Assembly: GCA_035532215.1 (NCBI GenBank)
Contig: DATKRK010000017.1
Span: forward strand, 1 to 18,532
DNA: 18,532 nt
Source of the DNA: JAICIG01 sp035532215
GTDB lineage: Bacteria; Planctomycetota; Planctomycetia; Pirellulales; JAICIG01
Direction: 5' to 3'
Part shown: positions 1 through 9,076 of the stretch, piece by piece
Layout of the letters: each line of letters starts with the position of its first letter
How positions within the stretch are numbered: position 1 is the first letter of the stretch
Notes under the pieces: model-generated
The model's database searches: none
What the model saw: only the letters and a program-made list of their open reading frames with translations
What the model was told of the DNA's origin: nothing
Position numbers and translations under genes: made by a program

Positions 1-23
1 AGGCCGTCAATCGTCGACGGCCT
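1..23. other. Short hairpin at window edge
   Basis: AGGCCGTC (1-8) is the exact reverse complement of GACGGCCT (16-23), with a 7-nt loop. No T-run follows, so it is not a classical terminator. It could be the 3' end of an upstream gene's transcript or part of a dispersed repeat cut by the window edge. Confidence 0.4.
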
Positions 24-102
24 GGAAGGCCGCCCCACGGCAGGAATGTCTCGTTTCAGACCGCGTGAAATATGAATAACGCGGCGCGGAAACCAACCTA
101 TC

Positions 103-293
103 GGCCGGGAGAATCGCGAAAACGCGAAAGAGCGAAACAGCGAAAACGCGAAACAGACCGAGAAAATCGCTTAACGAAACGCGTGGGCGCCCGCGGATGG
201 TTTGGCTTTTCGATCGGCTAACCGCACAGCTCTCTACTTCGTTTTTCGCGCTTTCGTCCTTTCGCGCTTTCGCGATTCCACTGTTGCCCGGCC
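103..293. repeat. MITE-like palindromic element with CGCGAAA arms
   Basis: The ends GGCCGGG (103-109) and CCCGGCC (287-293) are inverted. Inside them the left arm is built of repeated CGCGAAA/GCGAAA units (about 114-155), and the right arm (about 239-275) is the complementary TTTCGCG series. The arms match imperfectly over about 45 nt around a centre of about 85 nt with no coding signal. The arrangement resembles a non-autonomous inverted-repeat element or a large cruciform/RNA hairpin. Outside it, the gap 1-413 shows only the edge hairpin and no convincing gene. Confidence 0.6.
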
Positions 294-413
294 AACAATC
301 GCGTCGTTAACGTCCGAAGCTCGAGCTCCATTTGGGCAGGTTACCGAACCTTCGAAAAGCGACGACTCACGGCGATCCTTTTATTGGCGTCGCCGCCGGG
401 GTATCTTCGCGGC

Positions 414-612
414 ATGGAGAACCCCTATCAGTCGCCCGAAACGCCGTTGGAGCCAGCGGATGGCCGCGCGGGCAGTCCCTTTGCGGATCACATTGTGGTG
501 CATATTCTATCTCGTTGGCGTATGGTATCTTACCAAGCCTGCGGTCAAGGCTCTGTTCGTGCCGGACGTGCGGAGCGAATCGGACGGACCGGGCGAGCCG
601 CAATTACGCTGA
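414..612 (+). pseudogene. Small 'NPYQSP' membrane protein, frameshifted
   Basis: An ATG at 414 opens MENPYQSPETPLEPADGRA. From memory, an N-terminal NPYQSP motif is common in small planctomycete membrane proteins. After about 20 codons this frame loses protein-like character. The +1 frame then carries a clear hydrophobic helix (ITLWCIFYLVGVWYL, about 496-540) with a short polar tail, and stops at 610-612, 8 nt before coaD. Joining the two frames near 470-480 (the GCGCGGG run) would give a single-pass membrane protein of about 66 residues. This may be a true frameshift mutation or a base-call error. Alternatively, the first frame runs without a stop into coaD, so an extended CoaD starting at 414 is formally possible but unlikely. 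Confidence 0.5.
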
Positions 613-620
613 GAGCGCCC

Positions 621-1172
621 ATGTCGGCCCAGTCGAACTCGCGCGTGGCGGTCTATACCGGTTCGTTCGATCCGATCACGCTGGGACATCTGAACATCAT
701 CGAACGCGCCAGTTCGCTCGTCGATCGGCTGATCGTCGGCATCGGCATCAACGCCGGCAAGGATCCGCTGTTCACGCCCGACGAGCGCGTCGACCTGGTG
801 CGGCGGACCACGGCGAAGTTTCCCAACGTCGAGGTGCAGAAGTTCTCGGGCCTGGCGGTGAACTTCGTCCGCGAGTGCGGCGCGCGGGTGATGATCCGCG
901 GCGTGCGACCGTTGACCGACTTGGAAGCTGAAATGACGATGATGCTGGCCAACCGGCAACTCGATCCGGGCATCGAAACCGTGGTGCTGATGGCCGACAA
1001 GGAATTCGCCCACGTGTCCAGCTCGCTGATCAAGCAGATCGCGCCGTTGGCCCGCGACGACGAACTTTCGCACTTCGTGCCCCGCGAAGTCGTCGCCGCC
1101 TTGCGGCAAAAGATGGCCGAAGCCGACGGCGCCCAGGCGGCGCCCAAGCCGCGGCGCGTGAAGCGCACGTAG
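621..1172 (+). CDS. coaD: Phosphopantetheine adenylyltransferase
   Basis: This enzyme transfers AMP from ATP to 4'-phosphopantetheine, giving dephospho-CoA in the penultimate step of coenzyme A synthesis in the cytoplasm. The 183-aa product has the family's nucleotidyltransferase signature GSFDPITLGH (residues 14-23, with the T-x-G-H ATP site), RGVRPLTDLEAE (93-104) and VSSSLIKQ (132-139). Typical CoaD is about 160 aa; the surplus is a basic C-terminal tail ending PKPRRVKRT. The start at 621 is chosen because homology begins there and GAGAG lies 5 nt upstream. The frame is open further upstream to a TTG at 384, but that stretch is unlike CoaD. It follows the broken membrane-protein gene by 8 nt, so the two were probably translationally coupled. 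Confidence 0.95.
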   Translation: MSAQSNSRVAVYTGSFDPITLGHLNIIERASSLVDRLIVGIGINAGKDPLFTPDERVDLVRRTTAKFPNVEVQKFSGLAVNFVRECGARVMIRGVRPLTDLEAEMTMMLANRQLDPGIETVVLMADKEFAHVSSSLIKQIAPLARDDELSHFVPREVVAALRQKMAEADGAQAAPKPRRVKRT

Positions 1173-1191
1173 GTCAGGCTTTCAGACTGAC
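1173..1191 (+). other. Hairpin directly after coaD stop
   Basis: GTCAGGCT (1173-1180), loop TTC, AGACTGAC (1184-1191): eight pairs with one mismatch, starting one base after the coaD stop codon. No U-tract follows. It may help end or protect the coaD transcript, or it may be the end of a dispersed repeat. Confidence 0.4.
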
Positions 1192-1221
1192 AGGCGCTAT
1201 CGTCGCTTTTCGCTCTGCGAC

Positions 1222-1326
1222 GGGTGGCTGGCGGCTGAACCTAGGCGAAGCCCCAGCGAACTGGGGCATCGCTGCGCTCTGCCGCCAGCCACCCTCACCT
1301 ATCGATTTAGACTTGAAGAGTCATTA
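1222..1326. repeat. GGGTGGCTGG palindromic element, copy 1
   Basis: The core 1222-1294 is 73 bp and bounded by a perfect 14-bp inverted repeat, GGGTGGCTGGCGGC and GCCGCCAGCCACCC. Its interior matches the reverse complement of 9108-9180 closely, including the shared string CCTAGGCGAAGCCCCAG. On the right the similarity seems to extend to CTTGAAGAG (1312-1320), which copy 2 also has (9196-9204). The left outer arm seen in copy 2 is missing here. The last bases contain the TAA stop codon of recG (1324-1326 on the minus strand), so insertion may have reshaped the end of recG. The gap between coaD and recG holds nothing else. Confidence 0.7.
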
Positions 1327-3414
1327 CCCTACGTCGCCGAGTTCCAGCACGCGGCCATAACGCTTGAGCGTCATCGTCCGCAGCCGCTCGTGCTCGGGCT
1401 GCGAAAGCCCCGGATCGATCGCGACGAGTTGTTGCGCGTCGCGGCGCGCTTCTTCGAGCACCGCGGCGTCGCGCGAAAGGTCGGCGATCCGCAGCGGCGG
1501 CAAGCCGTGCTGCTGCACGCCGAGCAGGTCGCCAGGGCCGCGCAGCTCGAAGTCGATCTCGGCCAGCTTGAAGCCGTCGCTCGTGCCGACGAACGCTTCC
1601 AATCGCTTCCGCGCTTGGTCGTTGGTCGCCTCGCTGAACACGCAGCAAAAGCCGGCCTGGGCGCCGCGGCTGACGCGGCCCCGCAACTGATGTAACTGCG
1701 CCAGCCCGAAACGCTCGCCCGCCTCGATCGTCATCAACGTGGCGTTGGGGACGTCGACGCCGACTTCGACGACCGTCGTGGCCACGAGTACTTGCGTTTC
1801 GCCTTTGCGGAAGGCGTCCATCGCCGCCTGCTTGGCGGCCGAGTTCATCCGGCCGTGCAACAACCCGAGGCGGAAGGCTTCGAGCGGCCCGTGCGCAAGC
1901 GATTCGTAGGCTTCGTCCAGGCTGGCCGCCTCAACCTCTTCGGAAGCTTCGACCAGCGGCGTAATAATGTATGCTTGGCGACCCTCGCGCAGCTTCTTGC
2001 GAAAAAATTCCCACCACCGCTCGCGTTCGTCCGGACCGGCCAGATACGTATTGACCGGCTGCCGGCCCGGCGGGGCGTCGCGGAGCGTAGAGACGTCGAG
2101 ATCGCCGAATTGCGTCATGGCGACCGTTCGCGGGATCGGCGTGGCGGTCATCACCAGGTAGTGCGGATCGAGGCCCGATTGCTTCAAGCTAGCCCGCTGC
2201 CGCACGCCGAACTTGTGTTGCTCGTCGATCACCACCAGGCCCAATTTGGCGAACTCGACGCCCGACTGCACGATGGCCTGCGTGCCGATCACGACGTCGA
2301 GAGAGCCGGCGGCCAGTTGGGCGAGGGTTTCCTGACGCTGGCCCGCCGACAAGCCGCCGCTGAGCACGGCCCAGCGGACGCGGCTGGCGGCGAGCACGCC
2401 CGCCAGCGTTTCGGCGTGCTGGCGAGCGAGCACTTCGGTCGGCGCCATCAGCGCCGCTTGATGCCCGTGAGCTACTGCCAACAGCATGGCGTAGACCGCG
2501 ACCAGCGTCTTGCCGCTGCCAACGTCGCCTTGCAGCAGGCGGTTCATCGGGTGAGGCTGGGCCATGTCGCGGGCGACCTCGTCGATCGCCTGCCTTTGGC
2601 CGGGCGTCAGTTCGAAAGGAAACAGCCGGCAGATGCGCGCGTCGATCTTGGCCGTGGCTTCCAGCGGCGGCGCGCGGCGCTCGTCGCGCTGTTGGCGCCG
2701 CTTCAAGGCCAACGCCAATTGCAAGATCAGCAACTCCTGATAAATCAGCCGCCGCCGCGCCTGTTCGAGGCTGGCACGATCGGCGGGAAAGTGGATCTGC
2801 GACAAGGTCTGCCGCAAGGGCCAGAGATCGTGGGCGGCCAGGTATTCGGGCGGAAAGACTTCGTCGGGCGTTTCGCAGTAGGCGGGCACGACCGTTTCCA
2901 TGATCCGCCGCATCTGTCCCTGGCTCAGCCCTTCGGTGAGCGGATAGACCGGCAACAGTTTGCCGCCCGTCTGCACGTCGTCGGCTTCCAGCCATTGCAC
3001 CTGCGGATGGACGAATTCCCAGACGCCGCCGTTGAGCTTCGGCTTGCCGGTGACGAGCAATTCGTGCCCCAGCGCAAAGCGCTGACGCATGTAGGCCTGG
3101 TTGAACCACAGCAAACGGACGCAACCCTCGGCGGACCGCAACAGCACGCCCAAAATGATCGTGCCCGAGATGCTCGTCCGCTGGTCGATCTCGGCCACCA
3201 CGCCGCGCAGCCGGACCAGGGCCCCTGGCTCCAATTGGGCCACGGTTTGCAATTCGCTGAGATCTTGATAATCGCGAGGAAAGAAGAAGAGCAGATCGCG
3301 AGCCGTGCGCAACCCCAAGCGTTCCAGCAATTCCGCCCGTTGCGGCCCGACCCCTTTGACGAACTGCGCCGGCGTCGCCAGCAATTCCGCCGCGGTTTTT
3401 TCGGCTGCGCTCAT
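1324..3414 (-). CDS. recG: ATP-dependent DNA helicase RecG
   Basis: RecG is a branch-migrating helicase that remodels stalled replication forks and recombination intermediates. The 696-aa product is close to the usual length (about 690). It has an N-terminal wedge/OB region (about 60-140) and superfamily-2 helicase motifs: Walker A GDVGSGKT (296-303), DEQHKFG (397-403, family DEQHRFG), TATPIPRT (423-430) and QLHQLRGRV near the C-terminus. The residue after GRV is Ser where most RecG proteins have Gly (GRVGRG). The ATG at 3412-3414 (MSAAEKTAAEL) is chosen because homology starts there; upstream in-frame sequence overlaps the intergenic hairpin and rnhA. It lies 58 nt downstream of rnhA in the same direction. 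The stop codon falls in the end of a repeat element. Confidence 0.95.
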   Translation of the reverse strand: MSAAEKTAAELLATPAQFVKGVGPQRAELLERLGLRTARDLLFFFPRDYQDLSELQTVAQLEPGALVRLRGVVAEIDQRTSISGTIILGVLLRSAEGCVRLLWFNQAYMRQRFALGHELLVTGKPKLNGGVWEFVHPQVQWLEADDVQTGGKLLPVYPLTEGLSQGQMRRIMETVVPAYCETPDEVFPPEYLAAHDLWPLRQTLSQIHFPADRASLEQARRRLIYQELLILQLALALKRRQQRDERRAPPLEATAKIDARICRLFPFELTPGQRQAIDEVARDMAQPHPMNRLLQGDVGSGKTLVAVYAMLLAVAHGHQAALMAPTEVLARQHAETLAGVLAASRVRWAVLSGGLSAGQRQETLAQLAAGSLDVVIGTQAIVQSGVEFAKLGLVVIDEQHKFGVRQRASLKQSGLDPHYLVMTATPIPRTVAMTQFGDLDVSTLRDAPPGRQPVNTYLAGPDERERWWEFFRKKLREGRQAYIITPLVEASEEVEAASLDEAYESLAHGPLEAFRLGLLHGRMNSAAKQAAMDAFRKGETQVLVATTVVEVGVDVPNATLMTIEAGERFGLAQLHQLRGRVSRGAQAGFCCVFSEATNDQARKRLEAFVGTSDGFKLAEIDFELRGPGDLLGVQQHGLPPLRIADLSRDAAVLEEARRDAQQLVAIDPGLSQPEHERLRTMTLKRYGRVLELGDVG

Positions 3415-3441
3415 GCCGGAATTATAGGGAAGCCAGGAGCC

Positions 3442-3466
3442 AGGCGTTAGGCGCCAACTGACGCCT
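3442..3466 (-). other. Hairpin between rnhA and recG
   Basis: AGGCGT (3442-3447) and ACGCCT (3461-3466) are complementary. They enclose a further imperfect palindrome around GGCGCC. It sits between the rnhA stop and the recG start on the minus strand and has no T-run. It may stabilise or attenuate the shared transcript. Confidence 0.3.
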
Positions 3467-3472
3467 CCGGCT

Positions 3473-3946
3473 TTACTTCCCCAAGAACGGCTGATAGGCG
3501 GCCACGGCGAGCTCGTCGCAACGGTCGTTCTCCGGGTGACCGCTGTGCCCGGCGACGCGAGTGTAGCGCAACTCGTGGCGCGCAATCAGCTCGTCGAGCC
3601 TCCGCCAAAGGTCTTCGTTTTTGACCTCGGCCCAACGCTTGCCTTCGCGCCGGCGCCAGCCGTTGGCCTTCCACTTGGCCAGCCACTCGCTCAAGCCCTT
3701 GCCCACGTAGACGCTGTCGGTGAGCAACTCGACGTGCGAGGGCCGCTTGAGCGCCTCGAGCCCGCGGACCACGGCGGTCAGTTCCATGCGGTTGTTCGTC
3801 GATTCTCGCTCGCCGCCGGAACCCTCGATCTCTTTGCCCGAACCCGGGTGACGCAGAATGAAGGCCCACCCGCCCGGCCCCGGATTGCCGCTGCAGGCGC
3901 CGTCGGTGAAAAGTTGCACCTCGGGTAGGCGAGCTGGTTCAGGCAT
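3473..3946 (-). CDS. rnhA: Ribonuclease HI
   Basis: RNase HI cuts the RNA strand of RNA-DNA hybrids, removing R-loops and Okazaki primers. The 157-aa product has the usual length (about 150-160). Its four acidic catalytic positions are visible: Asp in FTDGACSGNPGPGGW (near 15), Glu in NRMELTAV (near 54), Asp in LTDSVYVGKG (near 76) and Asp in the C-terminal GHSGHPENDRCDELA. The metal-site His precedes the last motif. The start is an ATG at 3944-3946 with no strong Shine-Dalgarno. recG lies 58 nt downstream and the histidine kinase 67 nt upstream, all on the minus strand. Co-transcription with recG would group two R-loop and fork repair functions. Confidence 0.95.
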   Translation of the reverse strand: MPEPARLPEVQLFTDGACSGNPGPGGWAFILRHPGSGKEIEGSGGERESTNNRMELTAVVRGLEALKRPSHVELLTDSVYVGKGLSEWLAKWKANGWRRREGKRWAEVKNEDLWRRLDELIARHELRYTRVAGHSGHPENDRCDELAVAAYQPFLGK

Positions 3947-4013
3947 GGGTTCTGCCCCGGAAATGAGAATGGTTTGATTGACTGTTTCAAGCCCGCTGGG
4001 GAGAGCGCGACGG

Positions 4014-5741
<1,728 letters not shown>

Positions 5742-5791
5742 GCCAAACAAGCGGCGGTCAGAGAGACTTGCCCAAATTGCCTGTATTCTAA

Positions 5792-6073
5792 GGCCAATCG
5801 CCCGCCAAGGCCAAGGTCAAAAACCCGGCCGCAGTGCAAGACGGCGCCAAGGATTCATCCTCAAACTGGCCGATCTGGGTTTTCCACGGCGCCAAGAACA
5901 AGGCGGTTCCGCTGTCGCGTTCCGAAGAGATGGTCAAGGCCGTCGAAGACGCCGGCGGCACGGTCGAATTCACGGTCTACCCCGATGCCGAACACGATTC
6001 GTGGACCGTCACGTACGACAACCCCGAGTTGTACCAGCGGCTGCTCGCGCAAAAGCGGCAGCCGCGCGAGTGA
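5792..6073 (+). pseudogene. C-terminal remnant of an esterase/phospholipase-type alpha/beta hydrolase
   Basis: An open stretch after a stop at 5789-5791 encodes about 93 residues. The part from WPIWVFHGAKNKAVP to DAEHDSW and the final NPELYQRLLAQKR resembles the C-terminal third of predicted secreted esterases (LpqC / PHB-depolymerase-like). There the Asp of the catalytic triad follows HG.K and the His lies in the .H..W motif. The nucleophile half is absent, the only possible start (GTG at 5834) has no ribosome site, and the position of the catalytic Asp reads Asn. It begins only 50 nt from the histidine kinase start, so the 5' part was probably deleted in the rearrangement that joined the two regions. 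Confidence 0.7.
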
Positions 6074-6168
6074 CGGCCATCCGGGCGAGAAGCTGATCGA
6101 GTGCTTTGTTGGAACTATGAATTAAGGTTGGGGCTTGCGCGCCGATTTGCAAGTTCCGCCGGAATTTT

Positions 6169-6298
6169 GCCACGGATGTAACACGGATCGAACACGGATA
6201 AGAAATCGAGAACCGTGCGTTTGAAGTCCGCTTTCGTCCGGCCGAACGTGAAATCCCTTGTGGTTTTATCCGTGTTTCATCCGTGTTTCATCCGTGGC
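6169..6298. repeat. ATCCGTG palindromic MITE-like element, copy A
   Basis: A 130-bp element begins GCCACGGATGTAACACGGAT and ends with the complementary series of ATCCGTG units closing in CATCCGTGGC. The arms are about 35 nt and built of three CACGGAT units each. The centre contains TTTCGTCCGGCCGAA, whose reverse complement TTCGGCCGGACGAAA lies in the centre of 13181-13304, so the two copies are inverted relative to each other. No coding capacity is seen. In the rest of the gap 6074-6445 only the candidate promoter of the next gene is visible. Confidence 0.75.
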
Positions 6299-6363
6299 TT
6301 GCTCCGTTTACACCCTAGATCCTGAATACGGCATCCTGCCGATTCGCTAGCCCGCCGCTCTGC

Positions 6364-6391
6364 TTGTTCAATCGCCCGTTTATTCTAGAAT
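6364..6391 (+). promoter_or_regulatory. Candidate sigma-70-type promoter for the TPR gene
   Basis: TTGTTC (6364-6369) and TAGAAT (6386-6391) are 16 nt apart. The -10 box matches the consensus at five of six positions and the -35 at three. It lies 55 nt upstream of the ATG at 6446. It is supported only by pattern; GC-rich planctomycete promoters are poorly defined. Confidence 0.3.
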
Positions 6392-6445
6392 CGCAAGGAG
6401 AGTTCGCTTCCAGACGCATTCCGCTCTCGGCGAAGGAGAGAATTC

Positions 6446-7564
6446 ATGTTCCAGCGGCGATTCACCAGTAGTGCGGCAATCGTGCTCGGGTTCTTTGCGT
6501 CAAACGCCATCGCCGACGAATCGTGGGTCGGACGGGAAATACTGGCCAAGCGGCCGAACGCAGCGCTCAAGGTCGGTCAGCAACTTGGCGTCAGCGTAAC
6601 CGCACTGCCGCAGCCAATGCGCGTCGAGCGCGAGCAAGGCGCCTGGCTCTGGATCGATTCGGCCGGTCATGCCGGTTGGCTCAAGAAGGACGACGTCGTT
6701 CCGGTCGAGCAGGCGATTCGATATTTCAGCGAGTTGCTGGAGAAAGAACCGAAGAATGCCTGGGCTTATAACCTGCGAGGGCTGGTCCGCGAGCAACGGG
6801 GCGAACTCGAAGCGGCAATTCGCGATTTTACCGAAGCGTTGCGCAACGATCCTCAACGCGCGGCGGCTTACAACAATCGGGGCATCGCGCTGGACCGCAG
6901 CGGCGAGTTGCCTAAAGCCATCGCAGACTATAGCGAGGCGATCAAGCTCGATCCGAAATACGCGGCGGCCTTCAACAACCGCGGCTTGGCGCGGGCGAAG
7001 ATGGGCGATCTCAAGCGGGCGATCGCCGACTTCGATCAGGCGATCCGCTTCGATCCGAAGTTCGCCGTCGCGCACAACAACCGCGGCGTGGAGCGCGAAC
7101 AGTCGGGCGACCTGGCGGGCGCCGAGCAAGATTTTACGGCGGCCCTCTCGCTCGATGCGAAACTCGGCGACGCCTACGCCAATCGGGGCAACGTGCGGCG
7201 CGGGCTCGGCAAATATGAGCCAGCGATCGCGGATTTCGAGCAGGCCGTCCGGCTCGATCCCGGCAACGCCGCGGCGGTCAACAACCGCGCCTGGCTGCAG
7301 GCGACGTGTCCCGACGAAAAGTACCGCGACGGTCAGGCGGCGATCGAATCCGCCAAAAAAGCCTGTGAACTAGCCCATTGGAAGAATCCCGACTGGCTCG
7401 ACACGCTGGCGGCGGCTTATGCCGAAGCGGGACAGTTCGACGAGGCGGTCGAGACGCAAACCCTGGCGATCGAGCAGGCCCCCGAAGCGCAGCGGGCCGA
7501 TTTGCAGTCGCGGCTCGAACTATACCGCTCCCAAAAGCCCTTCCGCGACGCGCCAGCGAAGTAG
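6446..7564 (+). CDS. Secreted SH3-like / TPR-repeat protein
   Basis: The 372-aa product starts with a Sec signal peptide (MFQRRFTSSAAIVLGFFASNAIA, cleaved near residue 23). An SH3-like stretch follows (about 25-86: EQGAWLWIDSAGHAGWLKKDDV). Then come about six tetratricopeptide repeats, spaced 34 residues, starting near 105, 139, 173, 207, 241 and 275 (for example AYNNRGIALDRSGELPKAIA), with a last degenerate helix pair at about 315-347. TPR arrays bind other proteins, so an extracytoplasmic scaffold role is likely, but no specific partner can be named. A strong Shine-Dalgarno AAGGAGAG (6433-6440) sets the start. It converges on the gene at 7593-8891 with only 28 nt between the stops. Confidence 0.85.
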   Translation: MFQRRFTSSAAIVLGFFASNAIADESWVGREILAKRPNAALKVGQQLGVSVTALPQPMRVEREQGAWLWIDSAGHAGWLKKDDVVPVEQAIRYFSELLEKEPKNAWAYNLRGLVREQRGELEAAIRDFTEALRNDPQRAAAYNNRGIALDRSGELPKAIADYSEAIKLDPKYAAAFNNRGLARAKMGDLKRAIADFDQAIRFDPKFAVAHNNRGVEREQSGDLAGAEQDFTAALSLDAKLGDAYANRGNVRRGLGKYEPAIADFEQAVRLDPGNAAAVNNRAWLQATCPDEKYRDGQAAIESAKKACELAHWKNPDWLDTLAAAYAEAGQFDEAVETQTLAIEQAPEAQRADLQSRLELYRSQKPFRDAPAK

Positions 7565-7592
7565 ACGGTCAGGCCTTGAGCCCCCAAACGCA

Positions 7593-8891
7593 TCAAGCGA
7601 TAGCGTCGTTGCCGCCAGCCGGGCGAGATCGGCGGCGGCCGCGGTCCAAACGCAGCACGCCGGACGGCAAGTTTCGGGAGACGTCGCCCACCACTTCGCG
7701 AGGATTGCGCACCAGAATGCAGCCGTTGGGCAATTCCTGGCCGCTGGCCAAAGTCACTTCGGCGCCTAAGAAAGCGCCGTGGCCCAGGCAGCTCCCTAAC
7801 ATGCGCGATCCGCTCGTGACGCTGCGGCCTTGAAACGCAACCGGCACGTTGCCGCGAAGATTGAAATCGTACGTGCCGCTCGAAGGACACAGCGCCGCAC
7901 CGCGGCCGATCACCGAAAGTTGCGTGAAATAGGCGCCCACGTTCGCTTCCTCGCCGACGACGCACGAACGCAGCGTGACGTTGCCGTTGATCGTGGTCTT
8001 TTCGCCTATCGAGCAACCGTCGACAATCGCGTTGGGGCCGATCTCGACGCGGTCGGCGATCACCGAAGCGCGCACGACCGCGCCGGGGCCGATGCGCACG
8101 TGATTGCCGAGCAAAGTCCATTCGACGTGGGCCGACGGATGCACTTTGCACCCGCGGCCCGCCCAATAAAGCTTGCCGCGCAGATACGCCGGCCGCAGAC
8201 TGCCCGCCCGCAACGCGGTTCGCAGCGGCAAGCCCAGCGTCGACCAGAGCCGCCGGCGCGCGGTCTGCACCATGCAACCAGGCAGACCCAGCAGGTTGGC
8301 CGTAATCAAGGCCGCCCAATGTTGGATTGGACACAGGGCGACCAGCGACATCGGCAATGAAGTGCTGCCCGAGGGCTCGAAGTAGCGGTTCGCGCGCCAG
8401 CGTTGCACCATCAAGCGATAGGGAATCGGCAAAAGCTCCGCCTGGTCTTCCACGGCGCAGGCGTCGTCGTGGTCTTCGAGGTAGTACAAGTCGTAGGCCC
8501 GAAGCTCCTGGCCGTCGGGGCCCGACGCTCGTCGTCCTTGAAACGTGGGCGAGAAATGCTCGGTGAGCATCGAGCAGGCTAGGGCGGCGCGAAAATTTCG
8601 CGGCGCCGAGCCTTCCGCCGTTTTCTTTTTGGCGTCGTGGCGCAAACGGCGACGGACGGCCTTCAAGAACCCCCTCAGTGCGTGGCCGGTGAAGTAGAGG
8701 TCGTCGTGGACCAACAGGCAGGGCTGGATGCGAATGGCCCGCAGATCGTCGATCGCCTCCGTCCGACAACCCGCCGCGGCCAGCAGTTCCTGTTGCGTTT
8801 CCCGCAGGCTGCGATTGTGAATTCGCAAGGCGCCGGGCGGTTCCTCGAAAGGAGCGATCCTTCGCTCGCCGTTCAGGATATAGGCCTGCAT
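7593..8891 (-). CDS. Left-handed beta-helix (hexapeptide repeat) protein with nucleotidyltransferase-like N-terminus
   Basis: The 432-aa product has a C-terminal run of hexapeptide repeats at about 248-400 (HPSAHVEWTLLGNHVRIGPGAVV..., VIADRVEIGPNAIVDGCSIG). This is the parallel beta-helix of GlmU/DapH-type acyl- and sugar-nucleotide enzymes. The first 80 residues (ALRIHNRSLRETQQELLAAAG..., LLVHDDLYFTGHALRGFL) look like a worn sugar-nucleotidyltransferase fold without the glycine-rich GxGTRM loop, so nucleotidyl transfer is doubtful. The middle (about 100-240) is unassigned. GlmU itself is unlikely given the missing loop. A role in sugar-nucleotide or cell-surface polysaccharide metabolism is inference. 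The start is an ATG at 8889-8891, with AGAGAG upstream as a weak ribosome site. Confidence 0.7.
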   Translation of the reverse strand: MQAYILNGERRIAPFEEPPGALRIHNRSLRETQQELLAAAGCRTEAIDDLRAIRIQPCLLVHDDLYFTGHALRGFLKAVRRRLRHDAKKKTAEGSAPRNFRAALACSMLTEHFSPTFQGRRASGPDGQELRAYDLYYLEDHDDACAVEDQAELLPIPYRLMVQRWRANRYFEPSGSTSLPMSLVALCPIQHWAALITANLLGLPGCMVQTARRRLWSTLGLPLRTALRAGSLRPAYLRGKLYWAGRGCKVHPSAHVEWTLLGNHVRIGPGAVVRASVIADRVEIGPNAIVDGCSIGEKTTINGNVTLRSCVVGEEANVGAYFTQLSVIGRGAALCPSSGTYDFNLRGNVPVAFQGRSVTSGSRMLGSCLGHGAFLGAEVTLASGQELPNGCILVRNPREVVGDVSRNLPSGVLRLDRGRRRSRPAGGNDAIA

Positions 8892-9076
8892 GAAAACTCT
8901 CTGAACCGGAATTGGCAGGCCGACGCTCGCCCGCAGCCGCGTGCAACGGCAGTTTTTTCCTGTGAAGTGCCATTATTTTAGCGATTCGAGCATTTCGGGC
9001 GAGATCAATTCAAAGCTCGGCGCCCAACCATTTATTTGCACAGCAGTCCGGGCAATCTGGCTTGCGACGCAGTAGA

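Noticed and set aside
384..620. Extended N-terminus of CoaD
   Set aside because: The frame is open, but the extension has no CoaD homology. The first part reads as the NPYQSP gene and the later part is compositional noise.
1792..3450. Long open frame (552 codons) on the plus strand
   Set aside because: It lies opposite recG, has His/Gln/Arg-rich composition typical of an antisense frame in GC-rich DNA, and shows no domain.
7417..8973. Minus-strand frame of 518 codons
   Set aside because: It is Arg/Gly/Pro-rich and out of frame with the hexapeptide-repeat gene at 7593-8891, which has clear motifs.
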